This document shows, in pieces, positions 50,098-58,663 of a stretch of 64,000 nt of DNA. The DNA comes from an uncultured bacterium (GTDB lineage: Bacteria; Elusimicrobiota; Elusimicrobia; Elusimicrobiales; Elusimicrobiaceae), in assembly GCA_949297775.1 (NCBI GenBank), contig CASFTM010000008.1, positions 1-64,000 on the forward strand. Reading direction: 5' to 3'. A program made the translations under genes and the position numbers. Numbering within the stretch: position 1 is the first letter of the stretch; every line of letters starts with the position of its first letter. The notes below the pieces were generated by a model. The model had not been told where the DNA came from and ran no database searches. It was given only the letters and a program-made list of their open reading frames with translations.

Positions 50098-51555
50098 TCA
50101 AGGCTCCGCTACGGGGTGTACGGTCATCAGGCAAATATCGTTGCCAAAAACGTATGGTTCCCGGTCTTCTTCCACCCCATATGTCAGAGAAGCTTCTATC
50201 AGGTGGACTTGTGTGCAAAGCGGGATTAGCACCGGCGTTTTGGGGCTTTGGGCGGCTTGCCGGGCGGTGTGTTTGTCCAGTTTCTTTATTTGCAGGCCCG
50301 AGCCCGAGGGAATATAATAGGCCATCATCCGCTGGAAAGCGGCGTCCGTATAGCCGGTTTTGGCGGTGTCAATGAGCAGGGTTTTGGCTCCCATTTCGTT
50401 TACAGCAAAGGCAAAAGCGTCTTTCAGGCCGGTAAATTCGCGGATATACCTAAAGTCCATTTGCATATAGTGGTATCCCCACGCTGTCATCAGCGCCGGC
50501 AGCAGCACAATAAACAGGGCGTGACGTTCGTACAAATGGTAAATAAACCCCGCCAGCAACAGCAGAATGGACGGCATCAGAACGGCAAAATACCGCTCCA
50601 TCCATAAATTGTATTTAAGCGATACGACCGCCACTACTCCCACCAGCAAGAAGATTTGCCCGGCCGGCAGGATAATGTCGGCGTGTTTCAACAGGCGCGC
50701 CCGGTAGGTGTGCACCAAGGACACCGCGGCTAAAACCGTACCGATTAACAACCCCGCCAGCACCGGGGGCCTGCCCAGCAGGTATTGCAAAATTTCCCAA
50801 GTGGCGCGTGCCCAGGGGGTGGCATACCACCACATTCCGGTAGGGGCCGCCATAATGCTGTAAGTAACCGCCAGCCACGGCAGCCACAGCAAAAAGGCAG
50901 CCGCGGTTCCCCAAAAGACGGTTTTGCGGGCGGTTTTGTAATAACAGGCGTATAGAAATAAGATAAGCGCCGTGATAAAAAATAACCCGGCGGAAAAGAA
51001 GTGCAAATAGGCTCCTGCCAAGCCGGAAATAAAAAATACGGCCCATAAATTTTTAGCCGGGTATTCGTGCTTAGCCAAGCAGTCCAGTATCCGCAGTGCG
51101 GACAGCGTAAACAGGCAAACGCTTAAAATGGCCCACGCATAGGAACGAATATAGATGGAAAACACCGCTAACACCCCGCAGCCGGCGGTCAGCGCGGTGA
51201 AAATAAATTTTTTGAGCCTAGGCCAGCCGGCTGGGGCGTAAAAATAGCTGATAATGACGGTCAACCCCCCTGCTAATGCGCTAAAAAAACGCATCTTGCC
51301 AACGGACAGCCCCACCAGGCTGTTCCAAAAATACAGCAAGACGTTATACAAGGGCGGATTGATGTCTTTAAGCAACATTTCGTTCCAAACAAAGGAAAGA
51401 GAGTCCTGCGGGTTGGAAGTAGCCATAGAATACAGCTCGTCGTATAAAAAACCCATATGCAGGTAGCAAAAACGCTGCCACAGCATATATCCGGCAATGA
51501 CAGCCGATACCGTTACGGATAGAATAAGCAAAAAGCGGTTTATTTTTTGTTTCAT
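50098..51555 (-). CDS. GT39/ArnT-like membrane glycosyltransferase
   Basis: A 485-residue protein with about 11 membrane segments. The first extracytoplasmic loop has YDELYS and KDINPPLYNVLLYFW, the acidic and DxNPP pattern of lipid-phosphosugar-dependent GT-C enzymes. It should add a sugar from a polyprenyl carrier to a protein or lipid A in the periplasm. ArnT-type activity and protein O-mannosylation (possibly of pilins) are both speculative. Confidence 0.75.
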   Translation of the reverse strand: MKQKINRFLLILSVTVSAVIAGYMLWQRFCYLHMGFLYDELYSMATSNPQDSLSFVWNEMLLKDINPPLYNVLLYFWNSLVGLSVGKMRFFSALAGGLTVIISYFYAPAGWPRLKKFIFTALTAGCGVLAVFSIYIRSYAWAILSVCLFTLSALRILDCLAKHEYPAKNLWAVFFISGLAGAYLHFFSAGLFFITALILFLYACYYKTARKTVFWGTAAAFLLWLPWLAVTYSIMAAPTGMWWYATPWARATWEILQYLLGRPPVLAGLLIGTVLAAVSLVHTYRARLLKHADIILPAGQIFLLVGVVAVVSLKYNLWMERYFAVLMPSILLLLAGFIYHLYERHALFIVLLPALMTAWGYHYMQMDFRYIREFTGLKDAFAFAVNEMGAKTLLIDTAKTGYTDAAFQRMMAYYIPSGSGLQIKKLDKHTARQAAQSPKTPVLIPLCTQVHLIEASLTYGVEEDREPYVFGNDICLMTVHPVAEP

Positions 51556-51664
51556 AATTGCTTATATTATAGAAATTTTGGCGTAACGCGCCGCAAAGGG
51601 ATAAAAAGTTTTAACGGGAAATGTGGCGTTTAACGGCGTTTGGGGCGTGGTCTGCGCCGGGACA

Positions 51665-51740
51665 TTACGTAAGAGCGCGGCATGGCGGGAGCAGTGTGGT
51701 CCGACTAATCGTGCTAACGGACATAGAGCAGGGAGCCCCG
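51665..51740 (+). repeat. unit R, copy 5a
   Basis: TTACGTAAGAGCGCGGCATGG, GAGCAGTGTGGTCC, ACTAATCGTGCTAACGGACA and TAGAGCAGGGAGCCCC; a near-full copy. Confidence 0.7.
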
Positions 51741-51747
51741 GTTCTGG

Positions 51748-51966
51748 GCCCTTTTTCTGGCGCCAGAAAAAGTACCAAAAAGTGCCCGGCCCAGGGCCCC
51801 ATAAAAATCACTTCCAAGCGGGAAATTTTATAACTCGTGCGAGGCGCACTCAAACAATAAAATTTCTTTTCCGCTTGGAAGGCTTTTTATAGACGGGGCA
51901 AAAGGGCCGGATAAACGGCAACGGCAACAGCACAACCACGGCCAAGCGGAAAAACTTCCTTTTTGA
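51748..51966 (+). repeat. structured element B, copy 2
   Basis: Perfect 22-bp palindrome at 51751-51772 (half CTTTTTCTGGC). Nested hairpin: outer CTTCCAAGCGG (51811-51821) / CCGCTTGGAAG (51871-51881), middle GAAATTTTAT (51822-51831) / ATAAAATTTC (51857-51866), inner GTGCG-AGG-CGCAC (51837-51849). GGCTTTTTATAGAC follows the outer arm. Compared with copy 1 both arms change together. Confidence 0.7.
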
Positions 51967-52037
51967 AACAGTGCAACATTGCAGGAGCAGTGTGGCCTAA
52001 GCTAATAGTGTTATGGCGCATAGAGTGGGGAGGGACG
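51966..52037 (+). repeat. unit R, copy 5b
   Basis: AACAGTGCAACATTGC, AGGAGCAGTGTGGCCTAA and GCTAATAGTGTTATGGCGCA, then TAGAGTGGGGAGG. Confidence 0.6.
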
Positions 52038-52046
52038 GATAGCCCC

Positions 52047-52100
52047 TTGATTTGTTTTTTTTTTTGATAAATTTTGGCTATGAGCAAAATTTATCAAAAA
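52047..52100 (+). promoter_or_regulatory. pilin cassette 5 control module
   Basis: TTGATT (52047-52052), T11 (52055-52065), TAAATT (52068-52073; spacer 15), ATG 52080 after 6 nt. Inverted repeat GATAAATTTTG (52066-52076) / CAAAATTTATC (52085-52095), ATG in the loop. The upstream GC hairpin is reduced to GGG...CCCC. Confidence 0.62.
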
Positions 52101-52592
52101 ACATTCCCGGCAATGAAAAACGCCGGGTTCACGCTAATAGAGTTATTAGTGGTCGTTTTAATCATTGGTATTTTGGCGGCAGTAGCGTTGCCGAAATATC
52201 AATGGGCTGTATGGAAAAGCCATTTTTCTGGCTCATTGCAGAAAATAACCGCTCTTGCAAAAGCGGAAGAAGTCTTTTTTATGGCAAACGGTGAATATAC
52301 TTCTTGTGAAAATTTGGATATTGAGTATGATTGTGATTTCTTGCAAGGAGAAAAAGGTGATAAATTTATTACCGCCATTGAAACCAAAAGTATTGTTTCG
52401 GTGGGGCCTAGCCCTTATATCGGGGCTTCTATTTTTTGGTGCAAAGATTTAGATTTGACGGTAATGGGGAACCGTATGATGTGTATGATCCGGCCGGATT
52501 TCAAATATACTGTTTATTTTGACAATGCAGATTCCCCTAATAAAGGAAAAACGGTTTGTGTAGGGGATGAATATTGCAAACACATTCAATAG
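52080..52592 (+). CDS. type IV pilin-like protein, copy 5
   Basis: A 170-residue prepilin with leader MSKIYQKTFPAMKNAG and the shared helix. VFFMANGEYTSCENLDIEYDC follows; the C-terminal part has six Cys (SCEN, YDCDF, IFWCKD, MCMI, TVCVGDEYC). The two last Cys are only five residues apart. The tail is short. No ribosome site. Confidence 0.85.
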   Translation: MSKIYQKTFPAMKNAGFTLIELLVVVLIIGILAAVALPKYQWAVWKSHFSGSLQKITALAKAEEVFFMANGEYTSCENLDIEYDCDFLQGEKGDKFITAIETKSIVSVGPSPYIGASIFWCKDLDLTVMGNRMMCMIRPDFKYTVYFDNADSPNKGKTVCVGDEYCKHIQ

Positions 52593-52601
52593 AAATTTAT
52601 T

Positions 52602-52631
52602 AAAAAACCCCGCTGTTTGAAGCGGGGTTTT
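52602..52631. terminator. bidirectional terminator, pilin 5 / recA
   Basis: AAAACCCCGCT pairs with AGCGGGGTTTT around GTTTGA; the same arms as after pilin 1. Confidence 0.88.
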
Positions 52632-52647
52632 GTACAATTAGCTAACG

Positions 52648-53718
52648 TTATTTTTTAGCGGTTTTCTTGTCGGCTTTGGCGTCTTCCGCGGGTTTGGTTT
52701 CGGCGGTTTCTGCCTTTTTGCCGCTGTAATGGTGGCCGAGATATTTGACGTAGAGCTTGTCTTCAATTTCGGCGGCCAAGTCCGGGTTATCCTTTAGGTA
52801 CTGGCGGGCGTTTTCGGCGCCTTGGCCCAGTTTTTCGTCTCCGTAGATATACCAGCTGCCGCTTTTGTCAATCAGCTTGGCTTCCACGCCTTTGTCAATA
52901 ATGCACGCCTCGCGCGAAATGCCTTGGCCCAAAATCATCGTAAATTCGGCCTGGCGGTACGGCGGGGCCACTTTGTTTTTTGTCACTTTGGCGCGTACGC
53001 GGGTGCCGATGATTTCGTCGCCTTTTTTCAGGTTTTCAATGCGGCGCACGTCAATACGCACCGAAGCGTAGAATTTCAAGGCCAGCCCGCCGGGGGTGGT
53101 TTCCGGATTGCCGAACATCACGCCGATTTTCTGGCGCAGCTGGTTGATGAAGATAATGCTGGTTTTGGTTTTGTTTAAAATGCTGGTCAGTTTGCGCAGG
53201 GCCTGGCTCATCAGGCGGGCCTGCACGCCCACGCTGGCGTCGCCCATTTCGCCTTCAATTTCCGAGCGGGGCACCAACGCGGCAACCGAGTCCACAATAA
53301 TCAAATCAATCGCGCCGGAGCGGACCAATTTTTCGGCAATTTCCAGGGCTTGTTCGCCGCAGTCGGGCTGAGAAACGAACAATTCGTCCACATTTACGCC
53401 CAAGTGGGCCGCATACACCGGGTCCAGTGCGTGTTCGGCGTCAATAAAGGCCACCGTGCCGCCCATTTTTTGCGCTTGCGCGGCTACATGCAGGGAAAGT
53501 GTCGTTTTGCCGCCGGCTTCCGGGCCGTAAATTTCAATCACGCGCCCGCGGGGCAGCCCGCCTACGCCTAAGGCCAAATCCAAAGATAAGGCGCCCGTGG
53601 GGATGACTTCTACGTTTTTCACACCGCCGTCGCCCAGTTTGCAAATGGCTTCTTTTCCGAAAGCTTTTTCAATCTGGCCCAAGGCCAAATCCAGCGCTTT
53701 TTGTTTATTTGCGTCCAT
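52648..53718 (-). CDS. recA: recombinase RecA
   Basis: A 356-residue DNA strand-exchange ATPase. Walker A reads GPEAGGKT (65-72) where most RecA have GPESSGKT; Walker [13 protein letters not shown], loop L1/L2 ([22 protein letters not shown]) are standard. The C-terminus is Lys/Ala/Glu-rich. AGAGGAGT precedes ATG. It follows clpC by 21 nt and may share its transcript. Homologous recombination among the near-identical pilin 5' regions would use this enzyme. Confidence 0.97.
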   Translation of the reverse strand: MDANKQKALDLALGQIEKAFGKEAICKLGDGGVKNVEVIPTGALSLDLALGVGGLPRGRVIEIYGPEAGGKTTLSLHVAAQAQKMGGTVAFIDAEHALDPVYAAHLGVNVDELFVSQPDCGEQALEIAEKLVRSGAIDLIIVDSVAALVPRSEIEGEMGDASVGVQARLMSQALRKLTSILNKTKTSIIFINQLRQKIGVMFGNPETTPGGLALKFYASVRIDVRRIENLKKGDEIIGTRVRAKVTKNKVAPPYRQAEFTMILGQGISREACIIDKGVEAKLIDKSGSWYIYGDEKLGQGAENARQYLKDNPDLAAEIEDKLYVKYLGHHYSGKKAETAETKPAEDAKADKKTAKK

Positions 53719-53739
53719 GAAGTACTCCTCTTACTTAGG

Positions 53740-56268
53740 TTAAATGGCTACAGCCGTTTTCGTTTTAGCTGCCGCGCCGGCAAACGTCAGTTTCCCGGCG
53801 GATTTGTTAAAGTCTACCACAATTTCGGTGTGCGCGGGATAGCGGCTGACAAGGATATTTTCCGCCAGCGGGTCTTCCAGTTCGCGCTGCAGCGTGCGCA
53901 ACAGCGGACGCGCCCCGTATTTGACGTCAAAGCCTTTTTCCACCAAAAAGTCCTTAGCGGCTTTGGTTAGTTTAAGGGAAAGTTCTTTGTCCTTTAGCTT
54001 TTCGTCTACTTCGGTTAAAGCCAGGTCCAGAATTTGCCCGATGTTTTCTTTGGTCAGCGAATGGAATACCACAATTTCGTCAATGCGGTTGATAAATTCC
54101 GGGTTGAACGTTTTTTTGACTTCTTCCATCACGTTCTTGCGCATATCCTGGTATTCCTGTTCTTCGGTCTGGTGGGCGGCGAAACCCAATGTGTTGCCTT
54201 TGTTGGTAATTTCGCGCGCGCCGACGTTAGACGTCATAATAATCACACAGTTTTTAAAACTTACTTTGTGGCCTAAATTGTCCGACAGAGACCCTTCATC
54301 CAGCACTTGGAGCAGGATGTTGTAAATGTCCGGGTGGGCTTTTTCCAGCTCGTCCAACACTACCACGCTGTACGGGCGGCGGCGGACGGCTTCGGTCAGC
54401 TGGCCGCCTTCTTCATATCCTACATAGCCGGGCGGCGCCCCAATCAGGCGCGAAACGGCGAACTTTTCCATATATTCCGACATATCCAGCCGGATCATGG
54501 CGTCCTCGTCGCCAAACAGGAAGGTGGCCAAGCTTTTAGCCAGTTCCGTCTTGCCTACGCCCGTGGGACCCAGGAACAAGAACCCGCCAATCGGCCGGTG
54601 TGGGTTGCCTAGCCCGGTGCGGTTTCTGCGGATAGCCAGCGAAACGGCTTTTACGGCGTCGTCCTGCCCGATAATGCGTTCGTGCAGGTGCTCTTCCATA
54701 TGCAAAATTTTGTCGGTTTCGCTTTGCGTCAAGCGCGTAACGGGGATGCCCGTCCATTTGGAAGCCACCAGCGCGATGTCCTCCTCGGTTACTTCGGGCA
54801 CTTCTTTATCGTGCTTTTCGTGCCACTGCTGCTTTAAGTGTTCCACGTACGCTTTTAAGCGTTCTTCGGTGTCTTTGGCGGCGGCGGCTTTTTCAAATTC
54901 TTTTTTGGAAAGGGCTTCGTCCTTTTCCTGCACGGCCTGGTTGTATTCCAGTTGTTTTTGTTTGATTTCCGGCGGCAGGACGGCGTTTTTCAGGCGCGCG
55001 CGGGCGCCGGCTTCGTCAAAGAGGTCAATGGCTTTGTCGGGCATGGCGCGGTCGGTAATATAGCGGTCCGCAATGGCGGCGGCGGCGCGGACGGCGCCGT
55101 CGGTATATTTTACCTTGTGGTGCTGTTCGTATTTGGCGCGGATGCCTTTTAAAATGGTAACGGTTTCGTCCACGTCCGGCGGGTCCGCCACGACGGGCTG
55201 AAAGCGGCGTTCCAGGGCGGTGTCGGCCTCAATGTATTTGCGGTACTCGTCAAAGGTGGTGGCCCCGATGCACTGCACTTCGCCGCGGGCCAGGGCGGGC
55301 TTTAACATATTGGAAGCGTCAATAGACCCTTCCGCCGCACCGGCGCCGATAATGGTGTGCAGCTCGTCAATAAAGATAATGGCGTCCTTGGAGGCAGCCA
55401 GCTCGTCAATGATGTTTTTTAAACGCTGTTCAAATTCTCCGCGGTATTTGGTGCCTGCTATGACGGACGCCAAATCCAGCGCCAGCAGGCGTTTGTTTGC
55501 CAGCACGTCGGAAATTTCGCCCCGGGCGATTTTTTGCGCCAGTCCTTCCACGATAGCTGTTTTGCCCGCGCCCGGTTCCCCAATGAGCACCGGGTTGTTT
55601 TTGGTGCGGCGTGCCAAAATTTGCACCAGGCGTTCCATTTCTTCTTCACGCCCGATGACGGGATCCAATTGGTTTTGGGCCGCCAGTTTGGTTAGATCGC
55701 GCGTGTATTCGTCCAGCGTGGGGGTTTTGGTTTTCTTGGCGTTTGGGGTTTCGCGTTCCCGTTTGGGGACGGAATTTAAATTGATTTCCTGCGGCAAATC
55801 GGTCAAATCTTCGGTCAAATCGCCGGGTTCGGCGTCGCCGATAAAATTAAGCGTGGCGTCGCGTACGGCGTCCAGGTTCAGGCCCAGATTTTCCAAAATG
55901 CGGCTGGCCATCCCTTCTTCTTCGCGGATCAGCCCCAGCAAAATATGTTCGGTGCCGATATGGTCCGTGCCCAGCATTTGGGATTCTTCCACGGAAAATT
56001 CCAGCACTTTTTTAGCCCGCGGTGTGAACGGAATTTCACCTAGCAGCATAATGGTATCGCCGATACCCACCATCTTTTCAATTTCCAGGCGTACTTTGCG
56101 GAAGGTTACTCCCAGCCCGGTAAGGATTTTGTTGGATACGGTTCCTTCCAGGGCACTTAGGCCCAGCAAAATGTGTTCGGTTCCTACATAGTCGTGGTTG
56201 AGGCGTTTGGCCTCTTCCTGCGCGATGAGAATGATTTTTTGCGCGTTTTCGGTAAATCTTTTTGCCAT
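53740..56268 (-). CDS. clpC: ClpC-type AAA+ unfoldase
   Basis: An 842-residue Clp/Hsp100 ATPase. Two N-terminal Clp repeats (YVGTEHILLGL and HIGTEHILLGL), first AAA module with GEPGAGKTAIVEG, a UVR-like middle region (KKEFEKAAAAKDTEERL) and a second AAA module with GPTGVGKTELAK. It feeds proteins to ClpP. The middle region is shorter than in ClpB, favouring ClpC. Confidence 0.92.
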   Translation of the reverse strand: MAKRFTENAQKIILIAQEEAKRLNHDYVGTEHILLGLSALEGTVSNKILTGLGVTFRKVRLEIEKMVGIGDTIMLLGEIPFTPRAKKVLEFSVEESQMLGTDHIGTEHILLGLIREEEGMASRILENLGLNLDAVRDATLNFIGDAEPGDLTEDLTDLPQEINLNSVPKRERETPNAKKTKTPTLDEYTRDLTKLAAQNQLDPVIGREEEMERLVQILARRTKNNPVLIGEPGAGKTAIVEGLAQKIARGEISDVLANKRLLALDLASVIAGTKYRGEFEQRLKNIIDELAASKDAIIFIDELHTIIGAGAAEGSIDASNMLKPALARGEVQCIGATTFDEYRKYIEADTALERRFQPVVADPPDVDETVTILKGIRAKYEQHHKVKYTDGAVRAAAAIADRYITDRAMPDKAIDLFDEAGARARLKNAVLPPEIKQKQLEYNQAVQEKDEALSKKEFEKAAAAKDTEERLKAYVEHLKQQWHEKHDKEVPEVTEEDIALVASKWTGIPVTRLTQSETDKILHMEEHLHERIIGQDDAVKAVSLAIRRNRTGLGNPHRPIGGFLFLGPTGVGKTELAKSLATFLFGDEDAMIRLDMSEYMEKFAVSRLIGAPPGYVGYEEGGQLTEAVRRRPYSVVVLDELEKAHPDIYNILLQVLDEGSLSDNLGHKVSFKNCVIIMTSNVGAREITNKGNTLGFAAHQTEEQEYQDMRKNVMEEVKKTFNPEFINRIDEIVVFHSLTKENIGQILDLALTEVDEKLKDKELSLKLTKAAKDFLVEKGFDVKYGARPLLRTLQRELEDPLAENILVSRYPAHTEIVVDFNKSAGKLTFAGAAAKTKTAVAI

Positions 56269-56419
56269 CTTTCATATACCCCTTTCAAACGATTACTTCC
56301 ATTATATAAAAATAAAAAGCGGGCCGGAAAACCCCTTTTGAAGCGGGAGAATGTGCCCGCGGACAAGGGAAAACGGGCTTCGGGTTCCTCCAAAAGATAT
56401 TTGGTATAATACCTTATAT

Positions 56420-57019
56420 ATGGAAGAAGCAATCAAAAGAGCCAAAAAAATTAAAGCCATTTTGACCGACGTAGACGGTATTTTGACGGACGGGAAGGTT
56501 AATTTTTTTGTCCGGGACGACGGCAAAATAGACGAATTTAAATCTTTCCACACGCAGGACGGCATTGCTGTGCTGCTCTGCCACAGTGCGCAAATTATTT
56601 GCGGCATTATTACCGGCCGCCGCCATCCCACTACCGTCACGCGGGCCAAAAACCTGGGATTTAAATATATGTACCAGGGGTTTTTGACCAAAATCGGCCC
56701 GCTGAATGATATCTTGGAAAAAGAACACCTAACGGCGGACGAAGTGGCCTATATCGGCGATGATATTACCGATATTCCGTTGCTCAAAGAAGTGGGGTTC
56801 GCCGCTACTGTGCCCAATGCGCTGGACTGTGTTAAAAAACACGCCCATTATATTACCAAACGGGTGGGCGGGGACGGCGCGTACCGCGAGATTATTGATT
56901 TTATCTTAAACGCCCAAGGCAAACTGGCCCCTTTGTTGGAACAAGTGGAAGCTTCGGCCTGGATGGCGGGCAAACGGCCGGAAATGGAAGTGGTTACCTC
57001 CCAGGAAGGCATAGCCTAA
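56420..57019 (+). CDS. kdsC: KDO-8-phosphate phosphatase
   Basis: A 199-residue HAD phosphatase (type C0, without cap). ILTDVDGILTDG supplies Asp17/Asp19; IITGRRH, and YIGDDITDIPLL complete the site. It makes KDO for lipopolysaccharide. TATAAT at 56405-56410 lies 9 nt before ATG 56420 with no ribosome site, pointing to a leaderless mRNA. Heads the operon kdsC-tmk-holB-metG. The last 35 residues extend beyond the usual family length. Confidence 0.88.
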   Translation: MEEAIKRAKKIKAILTDVDGILTDGKVNFFVRDDGKIDEFKSFHTQDGIAVLLCHSAQIICGIITGRRHPTTVTRAKNLGFKYMYQGFLTKIGPLNDILEKEHLTADEVAYIGDDITDIPLLKEVGFAATVPNALDCVKKHAHYITKRVGGDGAYREIIDFILNAQGKLAPLLEQVEASAWMAGKRPEMEVVTSQEGIA

Positions 57020-57028
57020 CCGGTGCTT

Positions 57029-57646
57029 ATGAAAGGAAAATTTATCGTATTGGAAGGGCCGGACCGCTGCGGCAAATCCACCCAAGCAAAAATGCTGTAT
57101 AACCAGCTGGTAGCCCGCGGGCAGGATGTGATCCTCACGCGTGAGCCGGGCGGTACCCCTACGGCGGAACGGATTCGCCAAATTGTGTTGGAGCCGGGGC
57201 TGGATGTGCGCCCGTTGGCGGAGTTGTTGCTTTACGAAGCTTCCCGCGCCCAACACACGCAGGAAAAAATCCTTCCCGCGCTGGAAGCGGGCAAAACCGT
57301 CATTTGCGAGCGCTATACTATGTCCACTTGCGCTTACCAAGGGTACGGGCGCGGCATTGCCCTTGAAACTATAGACACGTTAAACCAAATTGCCACCAAC
57401 GGCACCCACCCGGATTTGACGCTTGTATTTTTAATGTCCGACAAGTATTTTACCCAGCGCGGCGAATACTTGTTTTCCGACCGGCTGGAACAGGAAGATT
57501 TGGCCTTTCGCCAAAAAATGCGCAAAGGTTATTTGGAAATGATTGAACGTACGCCCAATGCGTATTTAATTGACGCTGACAAAAACATCAGTGATATCCA
57601 AGCCCGCGTATTGGAACTATTGAGAGAACATAAAATTATAGATTAA
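57029..57646 (+). CDS. tmk: thymidylate kinase
   Basis: A 205-residue dTMP kinase: P-loop EGPDRCGKST (9-18), TREPGGTPTAERIR, and CERYTMSTCAYQGYG in the lid/base-binding region. It provides dTDP for DNA synthesis. ATG 57029 preferred to a GTG two codons earlier. Followed without gap by holB, the common tmk-holB pairing. Confidence 0.94.
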   Translation: MKGKFIVLEGPDRCGKSTQAKMLYNQLVARGQDVILTREPGGTPTAERIRQIVLEPGLDVRPLAELLLYEASRAQHTQEKILPALEAGKTVICERYTMSTCAYQGYGRGIALETIDTLNQIATNGTHPDLTLVFLMSDKYFTQRGEYLFSDRLEQEDLAFRQKMRKGYLEMIERTPNAYLIDADKNISDIQARVLELLREHKIID

Positions 57647-58651
57647 ATGCCGTTTGCCGACATCCTGGGGCAGGAAAAAGCCTCCGCGTATTTAAAAAAA
57701 TTAGCCGCGCACCAACGCGTGCCGGGGGCTCTTTTGTTCTACGGTCCGGACGGCGTGGGGAAGGCCAAAACGGCGGTAGCGTTTGCCCAGGCGTTAAACT
57801 GCCAGGATCCGCTTGCCCGCCAAACGGGCGAGGCGTGCGGCGTATGCGCGTCGTGCCAAGCGATTTTAAAGGGAACCCATCCGGATGTGACGTTTGTGGA
57901 TTTTACCTACCAGGCCCGGCTGGAAGTGAAGAAAGACTTTTCCAGCAAAGGATACGAAGAAGAACTGGAAAAAGAAATCGCCAAACAACAGCATATTAAC
58001 GTGGATACTATCCGCGACGTGACGGCGAAGTCCCAGCAAAAAGCCGTAGGCGGCGGCTGGAAAGTGCTGATTATTGACCAGGCGCAGACCATGCAGGCTT
58101 CCGCCGCCAATGCATTGCTTAAATTTATTGAAGAACCGCCGCAAAAAACGGTTTGGATTTTGATTACCAATAAACGCGCCGCTATGCTGCGCACTATTTT
58201 ATCGCGCTGCCAGCCGCTGGCGTTTGCGCCGCTTTCGCGGGAAAACATCAAACTTATTTTGCAGCAAACGGGGGCCGATGTGCCGGACGCGGACTTGTGT
58301 GCCCAATACAGCGGGGGTTCGGTATCCGGGGCGTTGTCTGCGGCGGAAGCGTTGGAACTGCTGCAATCCGGCGGATTTGGTACCCCGCAGGGGCCGGCGG
58401 GCGTGGCGGCGGGGCTTTCCCGCACGTTGGTAACCGCCCGGCAGGAAGTGCAGGCGGTGTTGAATGTGCTGATTCGGGCCTTGCACCAGGCGTGGACGGC
58501 GGAAGCGGACCCGCGCTCCCAGCGTGCGTTGCAGGAAGCGCTGAAACGATTTGAAAATTACAAACGCAGTATCGGGCGCAACGTATCGCCCGCGCTGGTG
58601 CTGGAAACCGCTCTAATGAGCTTAGACGGCCTTCCCGTGCAGATTTTTTAA
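57647..58651 (+). CDS. holB: DNA polymerase III subunit delta prime
   Basis: A 334-residue clamp-loader subunit. The P-loop is degenerate (GPDGVGKA, 33-40), as in other delta-prime subunits that do not hydrolyse ATP. Zinc cysteines 52, 64, 67 and 70, and the LSRCQPL sensor block are present. ATG directly abuts the tmk stop, so initiation is coupled. Confidence 0.92.
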   Translation: MPFADILGQEKASAYLKKLAAHQRVPGALLFYGPDGVGKAKTAVAFAQALNCQDPLARQTGEACGVCASCQAILKGTHPDVTFVDFTYQARLEVKKDFSSKGYEEELEKEIAKQQHINVDTIRDVTAKSQQKAVGGGWKVLIIDQAQTMQASAANALLKFIEEPPQKTVWILITNKRAAMLRTILSRCQPLAFAPLSRENIKLILQQTGADVPDADLCAQYSGGSVSGALSAAEALELLQSGGFGTPQGPAGVAAGLSRTLVTARQEVQAVLNVLIRALHQAWTAEADPRSQRALQEALKRFENYKRSIGRNVSPALVLETALMSLDGLPVQIF

Positions 58652-58663
58652 TACGGAGAACTT

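Larger units (their letters stand above)
51556..52079 (+). other. 524-bp non-coding region upstream of pilin 5
   Basis: After about 110 bp with nothing recognised it holds unit R (51665-51740), element B copy 2 (51748-51966), a second unit R (51966-52037) and the pilin control module: the same order as before pilin 2. Confidence 0.7.
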
